Assembly: GCA_930367215.1 (NCBI GenBank)
Contig: OV884058.1
Location: 195,690,208-195,754,207 of the forward strand
DNA: 64,000 bases
Source: Pollenia angustigena
Lineage: Eukaryota > Arthropoda > Insecta > Diptera > Polleniidae
Reading direction: 5' to 3'
Shown here: piece after piece, positions 30,899 through 40,943 of the stretch
How the letters are laid out: each line of letters starts with the position of its first letter
How positions within the stretch are numbered: the stretch's first letter is position 1
The notes under the pieces: generated by a model
Seen by the model: the letters and a program-made list of their open reading frames with translations, nothing else
The model's database searches: none
Told to the model about the DNA's origin: nothing
Made by a program: the position numbers and the translations under genes

Positions 30899-31891
30899 CA
30901 TGGTGAAATTACTAGAAGGTGGCAGCACTAGGAGTTGTTGTACAGCAATACAACAAAAACAGGCAAATTTGTTTGTGTAAAAAAGTTCATTATGTCAAAA
31001 ATATGGATTTTCACCACACCAAAATATTATTGTTTTTATTGCATATGCTGAATATAAACCTGAATAAAAACTTCGAGAAATTTACAAAGCAAAGCAGTGG
31101 AAGCTCCCCGAAGTTTTAATGAACTACAAGCGAATGTTTTCCGGTAACAAAAGCTTACAATCTATGGGCAGGTTGTAAGAAATACAGAAAAACTAGACAA
31201 CAATGCAACAGATCAAGTGTATGTTGAATTTAACTAAAAAAAATTTGTGCTGAAGGAGAAATTTTCCTCGCAGATAATTTGGCTCAAATGAGACGTGAGG
31301 ATAAACGTAACAAACGTAGGTTTCGCAAAAGTAAGCCCACACACAAAGAGTAAGTCAGATGTTTGGTGGATATACAAATGCAGGCCTTGCAGCAGTAATC
31401 ATAAAAGATCAAGGTATAGCAGAAGTTGCAGTGCAGATATTTCAAAAGAAAGATCAAACTACAGAAGAAGTCGCAGTTGTGAAAAAGAATGTTGTGAAGA
31501 TAAAAGGATTCTCTACGAGCCTACAAAAGATATTGTCGGCTTAATATGCAAATCTGCTAAATCTTCTTTTTAACTGAATTGAGATTTTGATGCCGTGTGA
31601 TAGAGAAGGATACGCATCGTCGACCAGCATGTAGTTTTTATTCAATTTGAGTCGAAATATGTAAAACCAACAATATTTTTGGTTTCCTCTCAAGCAGGAA
31701 ATAAGAAAAATAAAAATTCACTTTCAATTTTGTGTTTTTATCTTGAAGAATGATTTTTATAATCTAAAAATGTATTTAAGTGACCTTACCTAAAAAAAAA
31801 CAAATAATTTTGACATAATGGAAGTTCACCATGCATTGAGCAAAAAATAAATGATTCCGTAGTGCTGCCACCTTCTAATTATTTCACCATG
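30899..31891. mobile_element. P-element-like transposon, 993 bp, perfect 8-bp duplication
   Basis: Left end CATGGTGAAATTACTAGAAG plus GTGGCAGCACTA; the inverted right end is CATGGTGAAATAATTAGAAG plus the same GTGGCAGCACTA. Duplication GTTTTAAT on both sides (30891-30898, 31892-31899), exact. The Drosophila P element begins CATGATGAAATAACATAAGG with GTGG following and makes 8-bp duplications, so ends and target size both agree. The interior is too short for a full transposase. Two overlapping ORFs in different frames (31295-31573 rich in S, R, K and C; 31359-31544) show no THAP or P-transposase motif that I can recognise. Non-autonomous. Confidence 0.8.
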
Positions 31892-32283
31892 GTTTTAATC
31901 ATAAATTTATGTTTTTTTTTCATTTAATAACTCGCTCACTTCTCTGCAGAGAGCAAATTGTATGTTAATAATAAAATAAGAAAAAAAAATGCTAAATCAT
32001 GCAAAATACGAAAAAGGCACAAACATCGTACGTAAACGACCATCATTACAAACACAAATGAACCTTGAAAAAATCATGAATTTTTTTGTTTCTCTGTCGC
32101 TTCTTTATGGTTGCTGCAATGTCTCAAGAAAACAACAAAAAAAAAAAAATAAAAGCGGTGGCAAACTTTTAAGAAATTGCACTCATTCGGCCATGGTACA
32201 GAGTACGATTCCGTTCGGAACCGAAGAAAACATATTTGTTTATCGACAGAAAGTGTATTTTGATAGTTTTTTGGTGTTCCAGA

Positions 32284-32970
32284 TAGTGCTGGGAAACTAT
32301 CGATAGACTATCGATATCATCGATAGTCTTAAAATATCGAAAATATCGATAGGAAAAATATAAATATCGAGATTTTTATTATTTAAAATACAGCTATGAA
32401 GACATCTAACAGCAGCTGTACACACACAGTTTTTTGCCGCAAATTTTTACTTGCTATTATTAATTCGCGCTGAATTACAGCAATGAATACAAACAACCAG
32501 AATGGCAAGTCGTATGGATTGCTTAGCAGTGCTTTTTACTTCTAATTAAAGGCCTTTAAGTCGAAATTTTTACATGTTTATATAGGGACTGAAATGTAAA
32601 TTTTTTTTGTAATGTTGTAAAAAATGCAAATCTCAAATGCAATTGCAAGCAGTGGACAAAACAATAAACGACCATTAAAGGATAAGTCCGCTAGATTGAT
32701 TAGCTTTTTGGGTTTAGAATTTAGAAAATTGTTCAAAGTTGCAATGGAATATCTTATAGTCCCTGTTACTTCGGTTCCTTCAGAAAGGTACTTATCAATT
32801 TTACATTCATACATTCAATAAAGTGATAAAAAACAACGAACTTTAGCCTTATTAAAAAATAATTAAAGTTTTCCTGCACAAGTACAAACATTCGGTCGAT
32901 AGTAATATCGATATATCGATAGTGAAATCTGAACTATCGATAAATATCGATAGTAGAAAATTCCCAATCC
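32284..32970 (+). mobile_element. hAT-like element, TAGTGCTGGGA family, 687 bp
   Basis: Left TAGTGCTGGGAAACTATCGA, then many ATCGATA motifs. The right end has CTATCGATAAATATCGATAG then TTCCCAATCC. The flanks GTTCCAGA (32276-32283) and GTTCATGA (32971-32978) agree at 6 of 8. It carries a transposase fragment (32624-32821). Same family as 22974-26221, and internally deleted. Confidence 0.7.
32624..32821 (+). pseudogene. hAT transposase, C-terminal dimerisation domain fragment
   Basis: 65 codons. The tail reads EYLIVPVTSVPSERYLSIL, the conserved hAT dimerisation motif (Y-P-TSVPSER-FS) that holds transposase subunits together. Upstream, KRPLKDKSARLISFLG is the linker before it. The catalytic DDE part and the BED finger are absent, and the frame ends soon after SERYLS where family members continue. 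The region 25985-26100 is a more decayed counterpart. Confidence 0.75.
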
Positions 32971-33061
32971 GTTCATGAAAACAAAAATGGTTTCATTCCG
33001 AAAAATCTTTTTTTCACTTTCTGAAGCACCAAAATACGGAATAAATTCCGTTTCCGAACAG

Positions 33062-33302
33062 GGGGCTAATTCTAGCAGTCGTGATCGAATACTTTTTCGA
33101 TTCGAAAGCAATTTTATTTCTTATTATTTCAGTCGATACTGAACGAATCGAAATTATTTTTTCAGTATTATGAAACTCAAATTAACGCTTTAAAACACTG
33201 AAAAAATAATTCCGATTCGTTCAGTATTGACTGAAATAATTAGATATTAAATTGCGTTCGAATCGAGAAAGTACTCGATCACGACTGCCAGAATTAGACC
33301 CC
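33062..33302. mobile_element. 241-bp palindromic MITE, TCGTGATCGA ends
   Basis: Left GGGGCTAATTCTAGCAGTCG; right, inverted, GGGGTCTAATTCTGGCAGTCG, and pairing continues through almost the whole element (TTCAGTATTGACTGAAATAA and its mirror). It sits inside the right TIR of 32199-33316, so the empty site is known: only AG is repeated (33060-33061, 33303-33304). A 2-bp AG duplication is uncommon. Confidence 0.8.
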
Positions 33303-33334
33303 AGAATTGTACTCTGTGACATGATAACTCATGA

Positions 33335-33480
33335 TTTTAATCACCAGCGATGCCAATTTAGCGCTTATCACGCTAGATTTGGCGCGTTTTAGCTATGCCA
33401 AACGTGATTATTTCTTCTTAGCGCGCTTAAGGAAAAATGCGCCAAATTGTCGCGCTTTAAGTGAAGATTGACGACGATAA
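33335..33480. repeat. Short inverted GCGC-rich repeat
   Basis: TTTAGCGCTTATCACGCTAG and GGCGCGTTTTAGC on the left pair loosely with GCGCGCTTAAGG, GCGCCAAATTGTCGCGC on the right. Probably a decayed MITE. No partner copy. Confidence 0.4.
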
Positions 33481-33939
33481 ACAAACTTTTAGCTTTTAAC
33501 GAGAAATGCATCTATAAAAACTCGCTTATATGCATATTCGGTGCTTAGAATAAGCTTTTCTTATTTCATCCACATCTTAAAACAAAACTTTTTAAAAATT
33601 CATGAATAGAGAGAACACCAGTGAATCAAGCTGAACCGTATTTATCGTCGGTGGCGACGCAACTGTTTTTGTTCGGCTCGTTTCGTTGATGCTTTGTTGA
33701 CATTTTTGTTCAAATTTAACAAAAAAGTTACTTTGTATCGCAACAGTATCAAAACCGCATCACTACAATGTGTTTTAATATTTTGGAACTCATCCAATAA
33801 TTTCTAAATATCTTAACGTTTTTGTACATAGACACATAAGTAAATCAGTTAGTTCTTCAAATAAATTATTAATAATTAAAATTGGTGAACTATTTTGCAA
33901 TTATGTACCCTGTAAAAAGAGTTGCTTCTTTATTCGTTT

Positions 33940-34142
33940 ATACGGTATACTCAAGAGGATTAGTTTTGAAATCGTTTAAAAACGAAAGCATGTCGTTAAA
34001 AAACGAAGACATGTCGTCTCACTACAAACACTTTTTAACAATGACATGGTCCATGCTTGGATTACATCGGACCAGTCCATGGAGTAGTCCATTTTATCAA
34101 AATGGATCAGGTGGTCCAGTTTTATTTGCAGGGTTTAACAAA
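33940..34142 (+). repeat. ~195-bp dispersed repeat, copy 1
   Basis: Near-identical to the reverse complement of 53606-53806: ACTCAAGAGGATTAGTTTTG, ACTACAAACACTTTTTAACA, AATGACATGGTCCATGCTTG, ATTACATCGGACCAGTCCAT, TCAAAATGGATCAGGTGG. The two copies are 19.5 kb apart in opposite orientation. No terminal inverted repeats were found. The ORF through it (33882-34157) is open in this copy but the other copy is interrupted, so I do not call it coding. Confidence 0.75.
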
Positions 34143-34144
34143 AA

Positions 34145-35220
34145 ATATTTTTGTTAATTAATAAAAAGTTCGTTCAAGCGTTTCTTTTTAAAAATTTTAT
34201 TTAAATAATATTTAAGTTCATAAGTTTATAAATCAGTTCTTTAAGGTCCAGACAAAGTTAAATAAACAAATGTGTATATTTGTTTAAATAAAATTTCATT
34301 TACGTTTAGTTTACGACAGAACGTGAGCACAATAAATTTTAAAATTAAATTCATAAATAAATACAAAAAGCTTGTAAGTTGTCGTCTTGCTTATCTTATC
34401 AAATGCCAAATAAAAAGAATTAAACAATCATTTAAAAAACATTTAAGAGATTCCAAATTAACGAATACTCCAACGCACAAGAAACGAACTAACAACCTGT
34501 AAAAGTTGTTAAAATTGTGTCGTAAACACAAATTCACAAAATTAACTTTTTTTTATAAAAAAAAGATAAAATTATTTGATTAAAATCTGATGACAAACAA
34601 GTACAGGAACACAGATATTTAGATACATCCATACATATTTATAAATATATGTAGGTGTGTAGGTTTAAATGTTTTGAAACAATATGTAGACGTATCTGTT
34701 ATATATTTGAAATTATAGTATCTAAGTATCTATGTATGATAATATGTTGCAAACTTATATAATTTTTCCTCTTAAACGCTCTCGAACTCTTAATTCCCAT
34801 GTTTGTCAGCGGGTTGTCTACTTTTGGTTTTAATTTTATTTGAAATTTTCTCTGTAAAAAATGCAAATTATGATCTGCCTTTTTCTTTTTTTTTTGGCAA
34901 GAAATTCCAAAAATTTTAACACATTTTTTGTTTGTTTTTTTGTTTTCAAACGTTTGACGTCATGCGTGACATGTAATTACGTTCGCGATTTAACCATAAT
35001 ATCATTAAAACAGTGGGCTGGAATCTAAAAATAAATAGTATTATAAAAAGATGATGGATGCTCTATAGCAATTTTAAATCAAAAAATTAGAATTCGAAGA
35101 TATTTCTTTCGAATACTTTATCGATATCAAAACGTATTTGTGATTTCTTAAAGCTATAGAAGTTTTCGAGACAAGTCGTTGTAAACCGATTTCAATAAAA
35201 CTTTGTAAATTATTGTTTAT
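34145..35220. other. No feature seen
   Basis: AT-rich, apparently single-copy. The ORF 34272-34502 is lysine-rich and without domain. Confidence 0.35.
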
Positions 35221-35224
35221 TTAC

Positions 35225-35620
35225 GTTTACTGTGAAATGCAGAAGGTTTGGTTAGGTAGGAAGGCTGGTGCGAAGTAAACTTTACACCCGCGCCCAGAGA
35301 CCAATTTGATCCATATGTGACGCCTAAGTTAGTGAAAGAATTCTAGTTAAAAAAGAATAAGAGGAGAAAATAGTGAAAACACAGGAAAAGAGAAAGTAGT
35401 GGAAGATAAAAATAGGACAACACAAGCAAAAACCACCCTACTAAACAGAAAACTGCCTCACATGTACCCAGTCTCCTGCTGCGCTGCCAGGTTGGAGTGC
35501 AGAAAGTAAGATTAGAAGTTATTTGTCGCGATCTAAGTCGGTCTAACGATGATCATCCTTCCGACTTGCTAGCTGGCTGTCCATGTTACCCTTGTGCTCA
35601 AAGTACAGGTCCCAATTTTG
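35225..35620. repeat. Probable old repeat, G+C-richer segment
   Basis: Richer in G+C than its flanks (TTACACCCGCGCCCAGAGAC; TCTCCTGCTGCGCTGCCAGG). Its end GTCCATGTTACCCTTGTGCT resembles the first 30 bases of the window, implying a dispersed element. No domain could be read through it; class unknown. Confidence 0.4.
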
Positions 35621-36015
35621 GATAAACTTTTACGAAATTTTGTACATAGATTGTAACTGTCACAAGGTCCAAGACTATTAGAACTGGTAAGAATGGGTCC
35701 TTAACCCCCATACAAGCTTTTTTCTATCAAAGAGTCTTTTTACTCATAAACCACTTTATTATTGGTATTAAGGTTTAACTTGGTTCAAACTTGTTTTATT
35801 GTATTCTTAAATATCTTTTTTTTGGAATACTACTCCCGAAAATAGCTTTTAATGCCATAGCTTCCTTTTAAATGTTGGTATTGACATACAAATACAAAAT
35901 ACAAATACACACTAACTTTTACGATACTACTATGTCGTGATAAAATATTGTGCTGGCAGATCCACAAATTTCTAAATCACTTAAAGGCAAACAAATTGCT
36001 TATAGATGAATATGT

Positions 36016-36720
36016 TGTTAAGTTACTGCCTTTTCAATAAAGTTTTCGGTAAATTTCCTTTATAATTAACCTTTTGAGTTATTTTCTTGCAACATAAATA
36101 AAATAAAATAAACACAAGACTTTTAAACACTGTTTACAATTAATAAACTTTTATTTAGAACTTAATAGGCTTTTTACACTGATCAGTTAGCCGGGGATAA
36201 AAGTAACGTTGCAAATCAGCTGCTTCATTTTGTTATATGTAAAGCAATTAGAACGATTTTAGTAAGCAGTAAGAAGTTTCGTCTCAATCTGTAAGAAATA
36301 GATTGGTCTTACTTTTTTACGGTAAGGTTAAGTTACTGCTAATCCCGGCCACTTCAACAACCGTAGGTTACAACTTTTATTCACAGCTCACTTTTGTGAT
36401 CCACATACTTTAATGTTTAAACTAAAACTGACTGGCAACGTCATTGTTCTCAAGTACAATTTATACTCTATCCAAGTCTTTGAACTGTATCCAGATTATT
36501 CGAGCTTTTGTTACCTTAACGGCTAATAACTTATGCATTAATACTGTGGTTGATTTTAAATTGAGCTATTATACATAAATAAACTAGAGCATACTTTAAG
36601 GCGTTACAATTAATTAAGTTATCAATAACGAAAATTCTAGTATTTACAGTGGGGTTGAAGTACAATTAAGCACAAACATTTTAACATTTCTTCTGTACAT
36701 GGATTTTTACACTACACTCA
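36016..36720 (-). mobile_element. LTR remnant, copy 1 (minus orientation, truncated)
   Basis: Collinear with 38096-38770: TTACTGCCTTTTCAATAA, CCTTTATAATTAACC, CTGTTTACAATTAATAAACT, GGCGTTACAATTAATTAA, TTACAGTGGGGTTGAAGTAC, TCTGTACATGGATTTTTACA. On the minus strand GAGTATAAATTG is a TATA-like box. The minus-strand 5' part (~50-150 bp) is missing. A ~170-bp palindromic insert (36180-36349) is present that copy 2 lacks. Confidence 0.65.
36180..36349. mobile_element. ~170-bp MITE inserted in the LTR remnant
   Basis: Absent from the LTR at 38096-38770. The ends GTTAGCCGGGGATAAAAGTA and, inverted, GCCGGGATTAGCAGTAAC are similar. Upstream TTTTTACACTGATCAG may belong to it. Borders approximate. Confidence 0.5.
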
Positions 36721-36943
36721 ATATATTATGTAGTTAAATTCAAAATTCATTTAAAAAACGGATCATTTACATTTCATTTAAATCAAATGATTTTTTCATT
36801 AATTTCTAAATTTTTTATTTATTGAACATCATTATCCTTAAAATTTAATAGTTTTTACTTTAAAAAATATATATTTTAACCGACAAAAATTAAACTCCAT
36901 AACAAAATAAATACGGAAAAACATTATTTTTTGGTAGTTTGTA

Positions 36944-37620
36944 TTTGCACGAATAACAAAATCTTTTAAATTAAAATTTTGTATTCCCAAAAATTATTTT
37001 GATAATAAACTGGCAAGTGCACTGCTAAAAAAAAAACTTGAACTGGCAACATGCTTTTGCAAGTTGTTTTTGTGTAATTTTGCTGTTTTCTTAACCTACT
37101 TACAACTACAATTAATGTTGCAAGAATTCCAATCAATTGTAATGGGGAATGTAAGAAGATATAAACTCACTGTTTATTGTTGATGTTTTTGTTTAAACTT
37201 TGATATAGTTACAAGTAGAAATGTTGCTTATAATTCTTTTATGCTTAAAGGGCCAAATACACTTGTCAAATGCTTGCCCAGTGGGCGAATTCATCGTGTA
37301 CGTGTGCTGAACGTAATATTCGCCGTCAAATCTTAATTTTTTGATTTTTCATCCAGCATCTTCGGTTTGACACATACAAGCACATTTTCACTAATACTAC
37401 CACAATGCTTGATGAGAATTTTGATCAATGTATTTGGGCCTTTACAGTTTTATTTGGTTTAATATCTTTAGTTTTCTTAAATATTTTTGGATGAAGTTTC
37501 CTGACTATCTTGCCTAAGCAATCAGTGAAATGCACATAGGAATATCTTATCCTACCAACAATAAATTTCAGTGTTTTTATCAAGAATTTAAATTGGGAAT
37601 AAAGCACGAATAACAAAATC
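36944..37620 (+). mobile_element. Unclassified ~470-bp element, copy I
   Basis: Shared with 44610-45065 (same orientation) and 46290-46860 (opposite): CCCAAAAATTATTTTGATAA, TAAACTGGCAAGTGCAC, TTAACCTACTTACAACTACA, GGGGAATGTAAGAAGATATA, AACTCACTGTTTATTGTT, GGTTTAATATCTTTAGTTTT, CATAGGAATATCTTATCC. Copy I is lengthened by a palindromic insert at 37250-37440. GCACGAATAACAAAATC occurs at both ends in direct orientation (near 36955 and 37594). No TIRs or coding sequence; class unknown. Confidence 0.7.
37250..37440. mobile_element. ~190-bp MITE, GGGCCAAATACA ends, nested in copy I
   Basis: The left GGGCCAAATACACTTGTCAA is mirrored by TTGATCAATGTATTTGGGCC at the right. It is absent from the other two copies of the host element, which confirms an insertion. 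Target duplication not resolved. Confidence 0.7.
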
Positions 37621-38095
37621 ATATAAATTTTCGATGAATATTAGAAATGTTTAGTATTTATTAACACGTGTTTATTATTATTTTATAAAACTATTTTTTT
37701 CATGTTGTCATTTTATTTTGCTTTTGCAAATTAATTACAATTAAAAAACACGCACTTTGTTTGTGTATAACATGAAGCAGATATCAAAAACAATTGCTAC
37801 AAAAACAATTACATGAAAAAAACAGAACTTTACAAAAAAAAAAAAAACATGCAGTCGTTTTGCGTTGACCTCCTGATTCGACGATGCTTTTACTTAAACT
37901 ACTTTTTTTACGGCAATGAAGAATATGAAGAATTTGGTGCAATCGCCAAATAGTGACGTGTAGAGCAAAACAATACTCAAAAAGCTTTAAAAAAGTTGAT
38001 ATGTAGCAAAATTAATGCTAAAAATCTTAGAAACCATACAAAATTTCGCGAAACAGGTTTTTAATTTTCAAAAGGGACTATAAAAAAAAATATAT

Positions 38096-38770
38096 TGTTA
38101 CGTTACTGCCTTTCAATAACGTTTTGATTTATTTCCTTTATAATAAACCGTTTCGAGTTCTTTTATTGCAATTCAAATAAAACAAATTAACACAACACTT
38201 TCGCTACTGTTTACAATTTACACAACTTTATTTAGTACTTAGTCACTTTAACAACCGTTATTTATAATCTTCTCAGCGTGATACGTTTTTGACAAAGTCA
38301 GAACTTAGAATGAATCATGACATCTCTTGCGATCCTATTTATACTCGGGCAAATGACCATAGAACGTTCGAGTTCTAAAGTCTAGATGGCTCTATAAAGT
38401 TCGAATAATAACGGCTATTTCGTTAATTAAAATTATTCAGCTATTACTATCTATGTGGCTGAATTAATTGAGTTATTAGGCATCATAAACTAAGGCATAC
38501 TTTTAGGCGTTGCCATAGATTGAGATAACTTAATAAAGAACATTCTAGTTTACAGTGGGATTGAAGTACAATTATGCACAACAATTTCAACATTACATCT
38601 GTACATTGATTTTTACACTCGAAGTGTGCATAACTTATACAATAACAATTTTAACAAATAAAGTAACTAACAAATACTTAATAACTAATCAATACAAGAT
38701 AACACATAAATTAATCTAATTCTTAACCAATAATTACAAATAATTGTTAACTAAAGTTACTTTCGTAACA
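38096..38770 (-). mobile_element. Solo LTR of a retrotransposon (minus orientation)
   Basis: Begins TGTTACGTTACTGCC and ends CTTTCGTAACA, i.e. TGTTACG...CGTAACA short terminal inverted repeats as in Ty3/gypsy-type LTRs. On the minus strand GAGTATAAATAGGATCG (near 38334-38350) is a strong TATA box, followed ~120 bp later by AAATAAAG. No primer-binding site or internal coding region adjoins. A second, truncated copy is at 36016-36720. The right border touches the hairpin at 38772-38913, so the host duplication could not be verified. Confidence 0.7.
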
Positions 38771-38771
38771 A

Positions 38772-38913
38772 TCACCCTTATTGTGTTTGGCGTATTTAAG
38801 ATACGCCTACGACAGTTTGGTAATAGATTAAAGAAAAAAAGTTCACGTTCTCTTTAATCTATTACCAAACAGTGGTAGGCGTATTTAAAATACGCCAAAC
38901 ACAATAAGGGTGA
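38772..38913. mobile_element. 142-bp near-perfect hairpin (foldback)
   Basis: Arms of ~60 nt (TCACCCTTATTGTGTTTGGC, GTATTTAAGATACGCC, CAGTTTGGTAATAGATTAAA and their mirrors) around a ~18-nt loop (GAAAAAAAGTTCACGTTC). Only a few mismatches (extra GT/TG near the arm middle). Probably a tiny MITE; RNA from either strand would fold into one long stem. Confidence 0.85.
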
Positions 38914-39365
38914 ATATATTTCTCATACCTAACTAATTTTTTTAAACGGTCGGTAGGTCAAACCAATAATGAGCTGACAATGTGTTACATTATGCTATTG
39001 TCAACTCATAAAATGTCGAAACACTGTCGAAAAAATGAAATTTAATTTATGCATAGTTTTTGCAGTGCTATTGCCGACATGACCGTAGAAAATGAACATG
39101 GCAATATACGCAGCACATGTTTTTAATAGTGCTTTCTTTATGGCTCATTATAAGCAATAAAATTACAAAAATAAAATGGCAAAATTATTGATTATGATTG
39201 TTATTGCTTTCAAGGAATTTCTTTTGAAGCTTTTAAAACAAAGAAATATTTAACCGAACTCTAATGCAGTAGAAGAACACAGCGCAAAATCGTTAAGTTC
39301 AAACTCCTTCTCGTTTGGATTTTGCTAGTTTTTGCTGCTGTTTAGATTTTATATCGAGATATATC

Positions 39366-39920
39366 GCACACCTAGTTCAAAAGTGACTCAACTCCAAAAA
39401 CTTAATTTTTCAGAAATCGAAAAAAAACTGTTTTTGACCTAAAAAAAATAGTTAAAAACAAATCTTTGGACCATTCACTAGAAAATCCACACAAATTATG
39501 ATCTAAAAAATTTTTTTTTCAACATATTTATACACAAGATAATGAACAATTTTTTGTTGTGTCATTTTTGATGATGTATTATTTGCAAAAGTTACCGAAT
39601 TATTTTGAGTTATGCCACTTTAGCTAAATTCTTTTCAAGTTTTGACACTTTTTCCGAATTCTAAACTGACACAAGTCTAATTAATGTAGACTCCAACAAT
39701 GATTTATTTTATCAAAAGTGTCACAACTCGAATTAAGACTTTTATGAATTGCAAGTTTATACCAATGGAAACATAAAGAAAGACAACCGTATTTTTTAAA
39801 CAACAATAAAATATAATGAAATTTTTTATTCTATAGATAAACACGTTTATTGTGCATGGCTTAAGCATATAACCCGAAAAATGAAATTTTTGAGTTGAGT
39901 CACTTTTGAACTAGGTGTGC
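39366..39920. mobile_element. 555-bp MITE with 28-bp perfect TIRs
   Basis: CACACCTAGTTCAAAAGTGA plus CTCAACTC at both ends (inverted), with imperfect pairing to ~45 bp (AATTTTTC). Flanks contain similar ATCGAGATATATCG and GTGCGATATG, but no clear duplication could be set. Interior AT-rich, no ORF. Confidence 0.8.
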
Positions 39921-40146
39921 GTGCGATATGTATATTTTGGCTTAAACTTGATTTTTCCTTGATTTATTTTATGTATTATACCGAAGATCATGAAATTTTT
40001 CTCACGCCTTTATCTTGCATCGTGCAACAGTTTAGCTAAGTTGCTATGACATGTTTTAGTTGACATAACATGTCACAACAGCTTGCTTGAGTTGACATCA
40101 CGTAGAAAATCATAACATATTTGAGAATAAAGTTTATACAGAAAAT

Positions 40147-40487
40147 GTTGAACTCAAGACGAATTTAACAAGGTAAGTGCAACTCTACAACTCTACAAAA
40201 AGCCCCATGTATTTTTTTTGCAATTTAATAGGCGGCTGTCAAAAATGCTGACAAGGCAAAAATTGATTGAAAAACAAAATAAAAATTTTGTTTGGGTTAT
40301 AAAAGAGATTATTAAATTCACTTTAATTATTCGCAGTTTTTCTAAAAAAAAATTTCGGTTATTTTGGCGCAGGACATAAACAAAATTATATTTTGACGTT
40401 TCCCTATTTTTTTTTAATTCGCCGTGGAGACAGCTGATGAACGGCTGACGAGTCGAGTTTACCTTGTTGAATTCGCCTTGGTTGAAC
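40147..40487. mobile_element. 341-bp MITE, GTTSAAC...AACAAGGTAA ends
   Basis: Left GTTGAACTCAAGACGAATTT plus AACAAGGTAA; right, inverted, GTTCAACCAAGGCGAATTCA plus ACAAGGTAA. A fragment with GAATTCGCCTTGAAC is at 52645-52660 inside the hAT. The AAGGTAAGT in the left end looks like a splice donor but belongs to the repeat. Confidence 0.65.
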
Positions 40488-40943
40488 TGTGCAGCTCTTT
40501 TATCTTAACCTTATAACGTTACTTTGTTTTGGTGTGTCCATTATTTCCCATGGGTCTCAAATAAAGTACAATATCGAAAATTTGTTTTCATATACTGTGT
40601 TGCAGGGCATTAGATGTTCGTGCTTGACCGACTATACTTTTTACTTGTTTTAATTTGCAATTAAAAGATCTCAAGGTTTATTATATGTAAAAGGGAATCA
40701 ACCAACGCGTTTCTTAAAGAGGTAAAAACGTAACAAATTTTTTTTTTTTTTTTGCTGTTCAACCTTTTTGAATTTTCATGATTTTGGTCTTAAGTTCAAA
40801 ACAGAAATTTTAAAAAGATATTTAAAACAATTTGTAAAAAATAAAGTCTTAAATTAATTGTAATTTTCAAAAGACAACAACTTTGCCAAGTTCAGTTACA
40901 ATTAACCATTTCTGAGGTTAACTGGCAGTTTATACAATAGATA

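Larger units (their letters stand above)
32199..33316. mobile_element. Outer element of a three-level nest, CAGAGTAC TIRs
   Basis: Left CAGAGTACGATTCCGTTCGG; right, inverted and rejoined across the MITE at 33062-33302, CAGAGTACAATTCTGTTCGG. Without the inserts 32284-32970 and 33062-33302, it is a short (~180-bp) palindromic MITE. The octamer flanks do not match, so its duplication class is unknown. Confidence 0.65.

Noticed and set aside
31989..32306. 105-codon ORF downstream of the P-like element
   Set aside because: Runs across the border of the nested elements at 32199 and 32284 and contains a lysine run from an A tract.
36016..38770. Pair of same-orientation LTRs suggesting one complete LTR retrotransposon
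   Set aside because: The 1.4-kb interior has no primer-binding site, gag or pol, and contains an unrelated element. The two LTRs differ by an insertion and a truncation, so they are better read as independent remnants.
40165..40182. AACAAG/GTAAGTGC, a strong-looking splice donor
   Set aside because: It is part of the terminal inverted repeat of the MITE at 40147-40487 and recurs (imperfectly) at its other end; no exon precedes it.
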